DNA of 37,103 nucleotides from an uncultured Varibaculum sp. (GCA_947255165.1 CAMYFZ010000011.1:1-37103); one strand, 5' to 3'; shown: positions 1-9,609, counted from the stretch's first letter. Program-made: numbers and translations. The notes: generated from the sequence alone by a model not told the origin.

Positions 1-290
1 GGACTGGCGTGTGGGGCACGCTGGCAAGAAACCGGCAAGACTAAAGCCGACCGGGCTAAAGTCTGCGAATCAGTCTAACAGGCGCGAACCCGCTAACGCT
101 AAAAAAATCGGCGGTGGTAATCAAGTTCACTTCCGAGCTTTCCTCTTTTAAGGCCAGTTTGGCCTCCCGCCGTCCGGAGAGCCCTAAACGCGCAACCTCG
201 CTACAACCACCTCTAGCTAGGATCACGCTACAGTTAGTCCGCGCCTAATTTAGGAGATGTCTCAGATAACCGGGGCCGTAAAGCTTAGGT
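1..290. other. Window edge, no confident gene
   Basis: I see no convincing gene here. One plus-strand frame is open from the left edge to a TAA at 149-151 (about 49 residues, lysine-rich, ending HFRAFLF) and another to a TAA at 76-78; either could be the tail of a gene outside the window, but neither resembles a family I know. A small palindrome, AGGCCA-gtt-TGGCCT, lies at 151-165. It could be a weak transcription stop for the minus-strand S4 gene, but it has no T-tract. Confidence 0.3.
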
Positions 291-722
291 TTAGCGGCGC
301 CCCTGGTTGGGACTGCGTCCTCGTAAGCGGTCTAGTTGGCGACGCTCTTTCTTTGTGGGCCGCCCAGATCCTGCCTCCCGCTGTGGCAGAGCAGGTAAAA
401 ATAGTTTTGGGAGGCGCTCGGGAGTTAAATCCTCGTAAGCTAGGCGTGCCAAGGGATAGCTGACTCGCCGCTCCAGCAATTGCTTGACCTGCAAAATATG
501 GTCGAAGCCTCCGATCCGCACCACCACCTGGTCCCCGATACGCACCGGGGAAGAGGCCTTAGCGCTTTTTCCATTGATTTTTACGTGACCAGCTTTGCAG
601 GCCTTAGCCGCTGCCGAGCGGGTCTTATATTTGCGTACCGCCCACACCCAAATATCGGCACGTACAGAGCCAGCGTTAGCAGTTTCGGCGACTTCGCCCT
701 CGCCGCGTTCTTCCCTTACCAT
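291..722 (-). CDS. S4-domain RNA-binding protein (Hsp15/HslR-like)
   Basis: This 143-residue protein carries an S4 RNA-binding fold at about residues 20-75. The signature is R-ADIWVWAVRKYKTRSAAAKAC, then GHVKINGK and SSPVRIGDQVVVR. This is the pattern of the small S4 proteins related to Hsp15, which bind rRNA or stalled 50S subunits. The C-terminal third is basic (PTKKERRQLDRLRGR) and probably adds RNA contacts. The first 20 residues are acidic and may be disordered. The start is ATG at 720-722; an AGGAG sits about 15 bases upstream, a little far, so a start a few codons inside is possible. It diverges from the LLM gene. The family is clear; the exact substrate is inferred. Confidence 0.85.
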   Translation of the reverse strand: MVREERGEGEVAETANAGSVRADIWVWAVRKYKTRSAAAKACKAGHVKINGKSAKASSPVRIGDQVVVRIGGFDHILQVKQLLERRVSYPLARLAYEDLTPERLPKLFLPALPQREAGSGRPTKKERRQLDRLRGRSPNQGRR

Positions 723-860
723 TTGGTTTCTGCTGCTCCTAAAGTAAGTAAGTCCTAAATCTCCCGGTTTTTACGGTAGTTTTCTATTTTTCATTCTAGA
801 GGTTAGCGCTTCTACTCCCCGCCGCGGGCGCAAATGGCGTAACCTTAGAGGAGAGGAATA

Positions 861-2459
861 TTGCCCCACGAGGGTGTTGAGGAAAGGAATAAATTGGTGC
901 CTAATCCAATTCCCGCAGCCAAGTTGCCCAATGGGCGGGTTCCTTTGAATATTTTGGAGCTAGCCCCGCTGTCTACCGGCATGACCAGGAAAGAAGCGCT
1001 GGACACTTCGTTAAATCTGGCAAAGAACGCTGACCGCCTCGGCTATACCCGCTTGTGGGTGGCCGAACACCATGGTTCCCAAGTTTTCATGTGTTCGGCT
1101 TCGTCGGTTATCATCACCCGCGCCTTGGAAAACACTAAGCGTTTGCGGGTAGGAGCCGGGGGAGTAATGCTTCCTAACTGGGCTCCACTTACGGTGGCGG
1201 AAACCTATGGAACCCTGTACACCATCTATGAAGGGCGCGTTGACCTGGGACTAGGGCGAGCTCCCGGTACCGATCCAGCCACGGCGCGGGCGCTGCATCG
1301 CGGCTCCAGCGAGCCAGCTTATTTCGAGGAAGATTTAGAAGAACTCGCTTCCTATCTTTCCGACCAAAAATCAGTGGTTCACTCCGGGGTGGTTTCGGGT
1401 GCGGAAGCCTCGATTCTGGGGATTGAAGTTATTGGCGTAGATCGTCCCTTTACCCGCGTGCGCGCCATCCCCGGAGAAGGTACTGCTATTCCTATGTGGA
1501 TGCTCTCCTCTTCCTCTGCGGGCGCAAAAGTAGCGGCAGATCTGGGAATGCCCTATGTATTCGCCGGTCACTTCGCCCCCTACAACATTGATGAAGCGGT
1601 AGAGATATACCGGCGGGAGTTTAACGCCAAAGCCCCGACCGCTATGGTGGATCATCCGGTAGTGATGATGGGCATGAACGTAATGTGTAACGAGGACGAA
1701 GCGGAAGCAAAGTACCAGTTCACCACGACCTACCAGGTACAGGGGAATGTGCTTTCCGGGCGGCCGGGCACGCTCACCCCGCCCACCGACGATCTGGATG
1801 CGACTTTGGGTGAAAAGCTGGCCGATCGGGTGCGGGCGCTGCCCTCTATTTCCGCGGTCGGTACCCCAGAGCAAGTAGCCGAAAAGATGGATTGGGTTTC
1901 CCGCAAATATATGGTGGATGAAATCATCACCGTTACTCACGCTTATGACCCCGAGGTGCGGATTCACTCTTTGGAACTGGTGGCTAAAGAATGGGGTCTG
2001 CCGATTCTGCCAGAAAACGAGGAAGGGGAAGAAGCGGAGGAAACACCGCTGAACCCGGGACCGGAAGTGGTGGAAATCGCCGCGGAGGTACCGGAAGAAA
2101 AGTCGGCACCGCGAACCACTACTCGGAATCGGTCTGCAGTCTATGGACCGGTACACCGCAACGAGAGAAAAAAGCCGGTATTAAAGGGCTCTGCTGCGGC
2201 TAACTCTGTAGATAATAAAGCGGGTAGCCAGGACACTTCTGAAAAGGCGAGTGCTGCGAAATCGGCGTCGGCTAAAAAGCCGGCCACTAGAAAAACTAGT
2301 GCGGCCAAGAAACCAGCTGCTAGAAAACCTGCGGCCGGTAAATCCAAACCTGCGGCAAAGTCAGCAACCGGTTCAGATGCAGCTAGCGAGAAAAAAGACT
2401 CTGCAGCAAAGCCGAGTGCCCGTACCCGTACGCGGCGCAAGCCTCGCCCTCGCAGTTAG
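861..2459 (+). CDS. LLM-class flavin-dependent oxidoreductase with long basic tail
   Basis: Residues 28 to about 385 form a luciferase-like (LLM) TIM barrel of the MsnO8/YhbW type. The hallmarks are LNILELAPLSTG, WVAEHH, RVGAGGVMLPNWAPL, GRVDLGLGRAPGTDP and ADLGMPYVFAGHF. Such enzymes use reduced FMN and oxygen, but the substrate cannot be read from sequence. TTG at 861 is preceded by a strong purine-rich site (GAGGAGAGG, 848-856). The family is normally about 330-370 residues; this protein has 532. The extra part is an acidic linker (about 385-415) followed by an alanine-, lysine- and proline-rich tail (about 440-532) with AKKPA/ARKPA repeats, like histone H1 or mycobacterial basic tails. 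It may bind nucleic acid or polyanions; this is inference. Confidence 0.88.
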   Translation: MPHEGVEERNKLVPNPIPAAKLPNGRVPLNILELAPLSTGMTRKEALDTSLNLAKNADRLGYTRLWVAEHHGSQVFMCSASSVIITRALENTKRLRVGAGGVMLPNWAPLTVAETYGTLYTIYEGRVDLGLGRAPGTDPATARALHRGSSEPAYFEEDLEELASYLSDQKSVVHSGVVSGAEASILGIEVIGVDRPFTRVRAIPGEGTAIPMWMLSSSSAGAKVAADLGMPYVFAGHFAPYNIDEAVEIYRREFNAKAPTAMVDHPVVMMGMNVMCNEDEAEAKYQFTTTYQVQGNVLSGRPGTLTPPTDDLDATLGEKLADRVRALPSISAVGTPEQVAEKMDWVSRKYMVDEIITVTHAYDPEVRIHSLELVAKEWGLPILPENEEGEEAEETPLNPGPEVVEIAAEVPEEKSAPRTTTRNRSAVYGPVHRNERKKPVLKGSAAANSVDNKAGSQDTSEKASAAKSASAKKPATRKTSAAKKPAARKPAAGKSKPAAKSATGSDAASEKKDSAAKPSARTRTRRKPRPRS

Positions 2460-2527
2460 TATTCGGTGTCCCTAGGCAATAAGATGGCGCCGATAAGGCA
2501 CCCAGATTTAATAGGAAGAAAATAGGA

Positions 2528-4375
2528 TTGGCTAACAGCGATCGGGATTTAGGAATCGCCCCCGCTAACACGGATCCCCAGCGGATTCGTAACTTTTGCA
2601 TCATTGCCCATATCGATCACGGCAAATCTACGCTGGCTGACCGGATGTTGGGGGACACCGGGGTGGTCTCGGAACGAGATATGCGCGAGCAGTATCTGGA
2701 TCGGATGGATATTGAACGCGAACGGGGAATCACGATTAAATCCCAGGCCGTGCGGATGCCCTGGCAGGTGGGTGATACTCACTACGTCCTCAATATGATT
2801 GACACCCCCGGACACGTGGATTTCTCCTACGAGGTTTCCCGCTCCCTAGCTGCTTGCGAGGGGGCGATTCTCCTGATTGATTCTTCCCAGGGTATTGAGG
2901 CGCAAACCCTCGCCAACCTGTATATGGCGATGGAACACGACCTGGTAATTATTCCGGTGCTTAACAAGATTGACTTGCCAGCGGCACAACCCGATCGTTG
3001 TGCCCAGGAAATCGCGGGTCTGCTCGGGGGATCGCCTGATGATTGCCTGCGAGTTTCGGCGAAGACCGGAGAGGGCGTTCCAGAGCTACTGGATCGGATT
3101 GTGGCTGAGGTTCCTGCCCCTAAATCCAGCGGCAAGGCGGCGCGCGCCCTGATTTTCGATTCCATCTATGACACCTATCGCGGGGTAGTGACCTATGTGC
3201 GGATGATGGATGGTCACCTCCAAAAGGGACAACGGATCAAAATGATGGCCACCGGCTCCGAACATGAACTCCTGGAGATCGGGGTGATTGCTCCCGAGCC
3301 TACCCCGGCGGAGGGCCTGGGACCGGGAGAAGTTGGCTACCTGATAACCGGAGCTAAAGACGTGCGGCTGTCTAAAGTCGGCGACACTGTCACCAGTGTG
3401 AAAGACCCGGCTAGCGAGATTCTGCCCGGCTATCAAGAACCAAAACCGATGGTTTACTCCGGGATCTATCCGGTAGATGGGGATGATTTCCCGGATTTGC
3501 GCGAAGCCCTCGACCGGTTGCAACTAAACGATGCCGCGATTACTTTTGAACCCGAAACCTCCGTGGCCTTGGGTTTTGGTTTCCGTTGCGGATTCTTAGG
3601 TCTGTTGCATCTAGAAATCGTGAAAGAACGCCTAGAGCGGGAAGCGGGACTATCGATTATCGCCACCGCGCCTTCGGTGATTTACCAAGTTACCCAAGAG
3701 GACGGCACGGAACTGGAAGTTACTAACCCTTCCGAATATCCGGATGGGAAAGTCCTGGACGTGCAAGAACCGATGGTAGAAGCCACCGTTTTAACCCCGA
3801 ATGATTATGTCGGGCGGGTAATGGAGCTGTGCCAGGGGCGGCGGGGCACCCTGGGGAAAATGGAGTATCTCTCCTCTGATCGGGTAGAGATGCATTACCG
3901 TCTGCCGCTCGCAGAAATCGTATTTGACTTTTTTGACCAGTTGAAGTCAAAAACCCGGGGCTTTGCCTCTTTGGATTATCACGAGGCCGGTACTCAATCC
4001 GCTGACCTGGTGAAAGTAGATATTTTATTGAATGGCGAGGGGGTAGACGCCTTTAGCGCGATTGTGCATCGGGATGCGGCCTACGCCTACGGGGATAAGA
4101 TGACACGGCGGCTAAAAGATTTGATTCCTCGCCAGCAGTTCGAGATTCCGGTGCAGGCAGCGGTAGGGTCGCGGATTATTGCCCGGCAAACCATTCGAGC
4201 ACTGCGCAAAGACATGTTGGCGAAATGCTACGGCGGGGATATTTCCCGTAAACGCAAACTTCTAGAAAAACAGAAGGCCGGAAAGAAACGGATGAAGGCC
4301 GTGGGGGCAGTGGAAATCCCGAACTCGGCTTTCATTGAGGCCATAACCCAAGATACTCCCACCGGAAAGAGGTAA
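2528..4375 (+). CDS. lepA: Elongation factor 4 (LepA), back-translocating GTPase
   Basis: LepA is a ribosome-bound GTPase that acts on stalled or mistranslocated ribosomes and in 30S biogenesis. At 615 residues the protein has the usual length. The G1 motif is AHIDHGKST (27-35), followed by the switch region with [24 protein letters not shown] (G3) and NKIDLPAA (G4). The LepA-specific C-terminal domain is present: [23 protein letters not shown], listed here as separate motifs [12 protein letters not shown] and [11 protein letters not shown]. The start is TTG at 2528 with GGAAG nine bases upstream. It begins 68 bases after the LLM gene and leads a tight group with trmB (3-base gap) and hemW. 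Confidence 0.97.
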   Translation: MANSDRDLGIAPANTDPQRIRNFCIIAHIDHGKSTLADRMLGDTGVVSERDMREQYLDRMDIERERGITIKSQAVRMPWQVGDTHYVLNMIDTPGHVDFSYEVSRSLAACEGAILLIDSSQGIEAQTLANLYMAMEHDLVIIPVLNKIDLPAAQPDRCAQEIAGLLGGSPDDCLRVSAKTGEGVPELLDRIVAEVPAPKSSGKAARALIFDSIYDTYRGVVTYVRMMDGHLQKGQRIKMMATGSEHELLEIGVIAPEPTPAEGLGPGEVGYLITGAKDVRLSKVGDTVTSVKDPASEILPGYQEPKPMVYSGIYPVDGDDFPDLREALDRLQLNDAAITFEPETSVALGFGFRCGFLGLLHLEIVKERLEREAGLSIIATAPSVIYQVTQEDGTELEVTNPSEYPDGKVLDVQEPMVEATVLTPNDYVGRVMELCQGRRGTLGKMEYLSSDRVEMHYRLPLAEIVFDFFDQLKSKTRGFASLDYHEAGTQSADLVKVDILLNGEGVDAFSAIVHRDAAYAYGDKMTRRLKDLIPRQQFEIPVQAAVGSRIIARQTIRALRKDMLAKCYGGDISRKRKLLEKQKAGKKRMKAVGAVEIPNSAFIEAITQDTPTGKR

Positions 4376-4378
4376 ATC

Positions 4379-5245
4379 ATGAGTGAGGAAATATCTGATC
4401 GCGAAGATGCGAGCGCAGATCTGGTTTCGACGGAGGAACTGGCAGAGCGCGATAATGGCGGCAGTGCCGCTGAGTTTGACCTGTCATCTCCGGAAGGACG
4501 TTATATGGCCAGGTCAAAGTCGTTTGTCTCGCGCGCGCGGCAGCTGAGCGATTCCCTCCAACATACTTGGGATGCCCATGCCAGTGAATATGTGGTAGAA
4601 GTACCTACCGGAGCGGGATACACGGCGGTGGCCGAGGATGCCAAGCCGCTATCGTTTAAGCGACTCTTTGACCGTAACTCGGTGGTGCGCTTAGAAATTG
4701 GGACGGGCAACGGGGATCAGATTGTATCTGCCGCAGTTTCCCATCCCGATCGCGACTATATCGGGTTTGAAGTTTACCGTCCGGGGGTTGCCCAGACGGT
4801 GTCGAAGGCGGTTAAGGCGGGGGTTGGTAACCTGCGGATTATTGAGGCAGATGCTGCCCAGGCTTTGCCGATTCTTTTCCCGGAGGGCTCTCTCGATGAG
4901 GTTTGGACTTTCTTCCCGGATCCTTGGCGCAAAACCAAGCATCATAAACGGCGCCTAGTGCAGGCTCCTTTTGCGGAAACCGTGGCGCGGGTGCTGCGTC
5001 CCGGCGGAATCTGGCGGCTGGCCACCGACTGGTCGGATTATGCGTTCCAGATGCGGGACGTGATCGAGGATTCCCCCTATTTCGAAAATCCCTATGCGGG
5101 GGTTAATCCCCATGACGAAGACCCGGATCCGGGTCGCGGCGGTTTCGCTCCGCGTTGGGAAGGACGAGTAATGACCAAGTTTGAACGCCGCGCCCTAGAT
5201 GCTGGACGCGAAGTATTTGACCTGGTGGCGCAGCGGCTTTCGTGA
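4379..5245 (+). CDS. trmB: tRNA (guanine-N7-)-methyltransferase TrmB
   Basis: TrmB methylates G46 in the variable loop of tRNAs using S-adenosylmethionine. The SAM-binding motif is VRLEIGTGNGDQIV (about 103-116), followed by IGFEVYRPGV, and the family signature FFPDPWRKTKHHKRRLV is intact. The product has 288 residues; the first ~45 are acidic and low in complexity (SEEISDREDASADLVSTEE), an extension beyond the usual core. ATG at 4379 follows the lepA stop by three bases, and its TGA overlaps the hemW GTG by four bases, so translation of the three genes is probably coupled. Confidence 0.95.
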   Translation: MSEEISDREDASADLVSTEELAERDNGGSAAEFDLSSPEGRYMARSKSFVSRARQLSDSLQHTWDAHASEYVVEVPTGAGYTAVAEDAKPLSFKRLFDRNSVVRLEIGTGNGDQIVSAAVSHPDRDYIGFEVYRPGVAQTVSKAVKAGVGNLRIIEADAAQALPILFPEGSLDEVWTFFPDPWRKTKHHKRRLVQAPFAETVARVLRPGGIWRLATDWSDYAFQMRDVIEDSPYFENPYAGVNPHDEDPDPGRGGFAPRWEGRVMTKFERRALDAGREVFDLVAQRLS

Positions 5246-6546
5246 GCGGCACTGCCAAGTTACAAGAACTTTTTTCGGCTGCTAGCGCCGGCGGGCGCTC
5301 GCAGTCTTCCCACACAGCGAGGGAGGGGGTCGCGCGCTCTGATTCGGGTGCGCAGGCAGCGGGCTTCACGGTCTATATTCACGTGCCTTTTTGCCGGGTA
5401 CGCTGCGGATATTGCGACTTCAACACCTATGTGAACGGTTTTGGAGTAGGCGCAGACCGGGAAAGTTACCATGATTCGGCGCTCCGAGAACTGGCGCTAG
5501 CCGCTCGGTTTTTGCGCGAGCAAAAGCTAGTTCCACCCCCGGCATCCTCGGTTTATTTCGGAGGCGGCACTCCCACCCTGCTCAGCGTGGGAGCACTGCG
5601 GGCAATCCTGGAAGAGGTTGCGTGCACCTGGGGGATAGCTCCGGGCGCGGAGGTTTCGATTGAAGCTAATCCGGATACGATAACTGACCAGGTGGCGCAG
5701 GATTTGGCGGCGAGCGGATTTACCCGGGTGTCCCTGGGAATGCAATCGGCACTGCCCCGGGTCTTAGCAACTTTGGAACGCACCCACCACCCGGAAAATA
5801 TCCCACAAGCAGTAGCGGCCCTGCGCCGCGCCGGCCTCGCGGTTTCTTTAGATCTGATTTATGGCACTCCGGGGGAGTCCTTGGCTGATTGGGAGACATC
5901 TTTGCAGGCGGCCTTGGCTTTGGAAGTTGATCATATTAGCGCCTATTCTTTGGTGATTGAGCCCGGCACCAAAATGCACGCCCTGGTGGAACACGGAAAA
6001 CTGCCTCCGGTTGATCCCGACATTCAAGCGGAAAAATATGAAATGACCGACTCGCTGCTAAAAGCCGCCGGTTATGAATGGTATGAGATCTCGAACTGGG
6101 CCCGGCGGGAAGATACCGAAAAACTGCCTAGCGCGCAGATACCGGATGCTACCTATTTGGCTAATGTTTCGCGGCATAACCTGGCCTATTGGCGGGACTG
6201 GAATTGGTGGGGGATCGGGCCGGGCGCGCATTCCCATCTCGGCCAGGTGCGCTGGTGGAATCAAAAACATCCCCGCGCCTACGCGGGGCGCGTAGCCGCG
6301 GGTGACCTTCCAGTACAAGACGGGGAAGTGGTAGCAGCTGCTAGCCGAGAGCTGGAGCGGATCATGTTAGGGCTGCGCACCGCCTCCGGAGTAAAGCGTT
6401 TGACTCCTGAAGAAAAAACTCGGCTATCGCAGCTGGTGGCGGCAGGATATCTTAATGCCGAGGCAGCAAAGAACAGTCAGGCGGTACTAACTTTGCGAGG
6501 GCGCTTGATGGCTGACTATGTTACCCGCGAACTTTTAGGCTGGTAG
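5242..6546 (+). CDS. hemW: HemW, radical SAM heme chaperone
   Basis: HemW resembles the oxygen-independent coproporphyrinogen oxidase HemN but acts as a heme-binding chaperone. The radical SAM cluster motif is HVPFCRVRCGYCDFNTY (C51, C55, C58). This CxxxCxxC form without the extra HemN cysteine fits HemW. Further family motifs are YFGGGTPTLL, SIEANPDT, RVSLGMQS and GIGPGAHSH. The protein has 434 residues, with a ~40-residue serine/alanine-rich extension before the core. It starts with GTG overlapping the trmB stop (GTGA). A short GC hairpin follows the stop codon. Confidence 0.95.
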   Translation: MSGTAKLQELFSAASAGGRSQSSHTAREGVARSDSGAQAAGFTVYIHVPFCRVRCGYCDFNTYVNGFGVGADRESYHDSALRELALAARFLREQKLVPPPASSVYFGGGTPTLLSVGALRAILEEVACTWGIAPGAEVSIEANPDTITDQVAQDLAASGFTRVSLGMQSALPRVLATLERTHHPENIPQAVAALRRAGLAVSLDLIYGTPGESLADWETSLQAALALEVDHISAYSLVIEPGTKMHALVEHGKLPPVDPDIQAEKYEMTDSLLKAAGYEWYEISNWARREDTEKLPSAQIPDATYLANVSRHNLAYWRDWNWWGIGPGAHSHLGQVRWWNQKHPRAYAGRVAAGDLPVQDGEVVAAASRELERIMLGLRTASGVKRLTPEEKTRLSQLVAAGYLNAEAAKNSQAVLTLRGRLMADYVTRELLGW

Positions 6547-6547
6547 A

Positions 6548-6562
6548 GCTGCCGCGGGCAGC
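6548..6562 (+). terminator. Possible weak terminator after hemW
   Basis: GCTGCC-gcg-GGCAGC forms a six-pair GC stem starting one base after the hemW stop. The sequence after it (attattggg) has no real T-run, so intrinsic termination would be weak. The position is the main argument. Confidence 0.35.
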
Positions 6563-6648
6563 ATTATTGGGAAACAAAAAGGATGAATCGCAATATATCC
6601 CCTACTAGACTGAAGATAGCGAATCGATTTTAACTTTAAGGATCCCCC

Positions 6649-8703
6649 ATGAATAACGGTTTTAAGCCTGAAGCTGGAAAATCTGGTGAGAATAATTATT
6701 CCCCCTCTGCGGCTCCGCTGACGCCATCTCCGGAGTGTGCCCGTAATCCCGCGACTCCCGCCGACTATTTACGCTTTCTGACCCAGTTCCCTAATCTGCA
6801 TGCTGATTTGGCTTTAAATCCGTCCTTGCCACCGGATTTGGAACAGTGGATTAAGGGACATCCGGATCCGGCCGTGCAGGCAAACCTACAGGCGCGAGAA
6901 CAAAAGCTAGCCGCACCTACTAGCGAGGAGAATAGCCCCTCCGATAGCGTCAGCGCCTCGCAAGAATCCGCAATTGATGCGGATAGTGACAAGAACTTTG
7001 ATGCCACCACTTTGGCGGGTTCGGTCCCGCCGGTAACTAAGCCGTTGCCGGCAGTTCCCGGTATCCCACCGGAAGATAAAGCAGCACCTGCGTCGGGAAT
7101 ATCGCCAGCGGAGACAGCTAATCTGTCACCGCTAGCCCCTACGCAGAGTTTTCCGCAACCTGCCGGATACTCACCAGGAACGCCTCCCGCAGCACCTTAC
7201 TCTTCTCCTGCGAACTTTGCTCCGGGTTTTCCGCCCCCTGCTTCACCAGGGTATCCGCCGGTTCCCGGACAACATCCAAAGCCCCGCCGCAAGCGCCGCT
7301 GGTTAATCCCACTAGTAGCGGTGCTAGCGGCGGTAGTGGTGATTCTGGGCGGAGTGGGGATCTATTTCGCCGTTGCCGGGTTCCGGCATACCGGCTATGC
7401 TTCCCCAGAAAAACTAGCAGATGCCCTTAAGGGGGCGCTTAATGATTCTGATTTGATAGGGATTGCCCAGATGAGTGCCCCCAGCGAGGACGTCTTTGTC
7501 GAGGATGCGCTGCAGCTCAATAAGGATCTCCAGAAATATATTTCTACTGCTGATTCAAAGTCGCAGGGGGGAAGTGGAAAGCTGGAGGATAAGGTTTCTG
7601 ACCTTACTAGCGTCATGCAAAATCTAGATATCGATACTTCCGGATTAAGCAGCAAAGTCGATGATCTGAGTGACGATATTTCCCGCATCAATTATTCGGG
7701 AAGAATTGATGTAAAAATAAAAGATCGCGATAAGTTAAAAGCCAGCCTGGATAAACTGGTATTTAATAATCAACAGGCTTCGGAAAAAGAAAAACACTTG
7801 AATAATTTATTAGAAGCATTTGATGACTTAGAAAAAGATGGTATTGAATATAAAACTCGCTCTCCACTGCGAATAATGGCGGTTAGGGAAGATGCTAAAT
7901 GGTATTACTCTATTCTTACCAGTTATGTCGATTATATAGCGCTTGGACCTGAGGCAACGCACAGTGACCGGGTAAACTACGATGCCAATTGGGTTGATCC
8001 GGGGGAGACTCCCAGTGATACTGAGCAGTTCCGGAAGGAATTGGTTGGGGCTGTTTCAAAAGTTAGTACCCTTAATGACTTTATATCTGAGGATTGTATG
8101 CGTTTCCTTGATATCCCGGTACGTCGCTTGTTAATGATTTACGCTTCTCCAGAGTCTGCAGAAGCAGGCCCGGATATAGATCTTAAATTTGATCTAACGG
8201 GGGGAGAAGGAAACTCTTACGGGACTACTTTTAACCTGGATAATTTAAGTGTCAATATTGAAAACAGCAGCTTGGAATTTAATGGAAGTCAGTTTATCTC
8301 TGAAAATGAAAATGGAAAGCAGACATCTAACGTTAAAAATTATACAAAAAATAATAAATATCAATTGGTAGCTAAATCCACGAAACAGGGACTAAAACTA
8401 TCATTTTCGGGCAGTTTTGCTAATTTACTTAGCAGCCTAGATTACGACTTGGGATATGAGTATTTCCAAGAAAATCAAGATGAATTCGAAAGAGATTACG
8501 GGAAAGAAATAGATGAAATCCCCTTCTTGAAACCCTATAAAAAAGCTATTTTGGGATTCCGAGGTTTGCTTGACAAAGTAAATGCGGAGGGGGAATACGA
8601 AGACTACACCGATGATTCGGACTCGGACTACGATGATGACACCGATAGCTACGATGATGAAGGGGACACTGGCTATGAAGACACGGGAGATTACGACAGT
8701 TAG
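6649..8703 (+). CDS. Membrane-anchored protein with LRV N-terminus and acidic C-terminal tail
   Basis: The specific function is unknown. Residues ~35-85 (TPADYLRFLTQFPNLHADLA, NPSLPPDLEQWI, HPDPAVQANLQ) match the leucine-rich-repeat-variant pattern seen at the cytoplasmic end of many actinobacterial membrane proteins. A Pro/Ala/Ser-rich linker follows (~90-212), then a basic stop (KPRRKRR) and one membrane helix (~218-243), so about 440 residues should lie outside the membrane. That part starts with GYASPEKLADALKGALNDSD, a pattern like the SCP/DUF-type repeats of actinobacterial surface proteins, and ends in an Asp/Tyr/Gly-rich tail (DDDTDSYDDEGDTGYEDTGD). From ~7700 to 8570 the codons become AT-rich (AAA, AAT, TTA) compared with the first half, suggesting a different origin or relaxed constraint for the external part. 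ATG with AAGGAT seven bases upstream. Its TAG overlaps the stop of DUF3097. Confidence 0.85.
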   Translation: MNNGFKPEAGKSGENNYSPSAAPLTPSPECARNPATPADYLRFLTQFPNLHADLALNPSLPPDLEQWIKGHPDPAVQANLQAREQKLAAPTSEENSPSDSVSASQESAIDADSDKNFDATTLAGSVPPVTKPLPAVPGIPPEDKAAPASGISPAETANLSPLAPTQSFPQPAGYSPGTPPAAPYSSPANFAPGFPPPASPGYPPVPGQHPKPRRKRRWLIPLVAVLAAVVVILGGVGIYFAVAGFRHTGYASPEKLADALKGALNDSDLIGIAQMSAPSEDVFVEDALQLNKDLQKYISTADSKSQGGSGKLEDKVSDLTSVMQNLDIDTSGLSSKVDDLSDDISRINYSGRIDVKIKDRDKLKASLDKLVFNNQQASEKEKHLNNLLEAFDDLEKDGIEYKTRSPLRIMAVREDAKWYYSILTSYVDYIALGPEATHSDRVNYDANWVDPGETPSDTEQFRKELVGAVSKVSTLNDFISEDCMRFLDIPVRRLLMIYASPESAEAGPDIDLKFDLTGGEGNSYGTTFNLDNLSVNIENSSLEFNGSQFISENENGKQTSNVKNYTKNNKYQLVAKSTKQGLKLSFSGSFANLLSSLDYDLGYEYFQENQDEFERDYGKEIDEIPFLKPYKKAILGFRGLLDKVNAEGEYEDYTDDSDSDYDDDTDSYDDEGDTGYEDTGDYDS

Positions 8704-9587
8704 CGGGTGCCGGAGGCGGTAACGAAATCGATTAGCGACTCCACCGGCCCTAATAGACCGGGTTCCAGGTCGCGCCAGTCGCGTACTTTCCGCAAAATAT
8801 GTTTCCAACCCTGAGCAATATCGGCCTGGCTTTCAGCCGGCAAGCCTAGTGCTTGCAGGCTGCCCACTTTAATATCGGTGCCTCGCGGCACCTGCGGCCA
8901 GGCAGTCAGCCCCACTCGTTGCCGTTTAACGGCCTGCCACACATCCACAAACGGATGCCCCGCAATCGCGACTGCGTCCTCCCCAAAAGTTTCGATACAC
9001 CGCTGGGCGATACGGGACTCTTTAGAGCCGGGCACCAGGTGATCCACCAAGACACCGATTCTTTCCTGCGAGGTAGGACCGAACTCTGCTAGCCGCTCCT
9101 GAAGATTATCTACTCCGTCGAGGATTTCTACTACCACTCCCAGCTCGCGCAGGTCGTCCCCCCACACGTGTTCTACCAGCTCCGCGTCGTGACGCCCTTC
9201 TACCCAAATCCGAGAAGCCCGCGCCACTCGTGCCCGCCGCTTATCCTCCTGCGGCGTGCGCCGCGAACCGGAGTTAGTAGCGGCGCGACCGCTCGCCAAC
9301 TTAGGAGCCTGGTCATTTTTGCTAGCAGATGGAGGAACCCGCAGCTCCACCGGTTTTCCGTCAATCCAAAAACCGGCTCCTAGGGGAAAAGCTCGCACTT
9401 TGCCGCGGCGATCCTCTAACTCCACCAGATACATCCCGCCGGCTTTATAGCAGCGCAGCACCGCCCCTACAAAACCGGTCATCACATCTTCAACTACCAG
9501 GCCGCGGGTAGCGGGAACCGGGCGGGAAGCCGGGAGCTTCCGCCAATCATCATTAGCGAGGACGTCTTTTCCGTAGCGATCAAACAC
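8700..9587 (-). CDS. DUF3097 family protein
   Basis: This 295-residue protein belongs to the actinobacterial DUF3097 family. It has the typical opening RYGKDVLANDDWRK, then VVEDVMTGFVGAVLRCYKAG, and the core VEGRHDAELVEHVWGDDLRELGVVVE-like stretch (motifs VEGRHDAELVE and DDLRELGVVVE). The core GHPFVDVWQAVKRQRVGL looks Toprim-like: E of VEGRHDAELVE and a later conserved acidic site. A nuclease or primase-like role has therefore been suggested for the family; I infer it only from the shape of the motif. The GTG start lacks a good Shine-Dalgarno sequence but has a -10-like TATAGT six bases upstream. The family often lies near hemW and hrcA in Actinobacteria, as here. Convergent stops: TTAG at 8700-8703 serves both strands. 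Confidence 0.85.
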   Translation of the reverse strand: MFDRYGKDVLANDDWRKLPASRPVPATRGLVVEDVMTGFVGAVLRCYKAGGMYLVELEDRRGKVRAFPLGAGFWIDGKPVELRVPPSASKNDQAPKLASGRAATNSGSRRTPQEDKRRARVARASRIWVEGRHDAELVEHVWGDDLRELGVVVEILDGVDNLQERLAEFGPTSQERIGVLVDHLVPGSKESRIAQRCIETFGEDAVAIAGHPFVDVWQAVKRQRVGLTAWPQVPRGTDIKVGSLQALGLPAESQADIAQGWKHILRKVRDWRDLEPGLLGPVESLIDFVTASGTR

Positions 9588-9593
9588 GCCCTA

Positions 9594-9599
9594 ACTATA
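9594..9599 (-). promoter_or_regulatory. -10 box for a leaderless DUF3097 transcript
   Basis: On the minus strand TATAGT is followed by six bases (TAGGGC) and then the GTG start. That spacing would place transcription initiation at or within a base of the start codon. No good -35 hexamer is visible, and the box lies just past the stop codon of the upstream GST-like gene. Confidence 0.45.
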
Positions 9600-9609
9600 G
9601 GGGAAAACC

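Noticed and set aside
257..463. Plus-strand frame with AGGAG next to its ATG
   Set aside because: It overlaps the S4 gene in antisense and the Shine-Dalgarno touches the start codon.
1371..2156. 261-codon minus-strand open frame opposite the LLM gene
   Set aside because: It is fully antisense to clear LLM-domain motifs and its translation (His/Arg/Gly-rich) matches no family.
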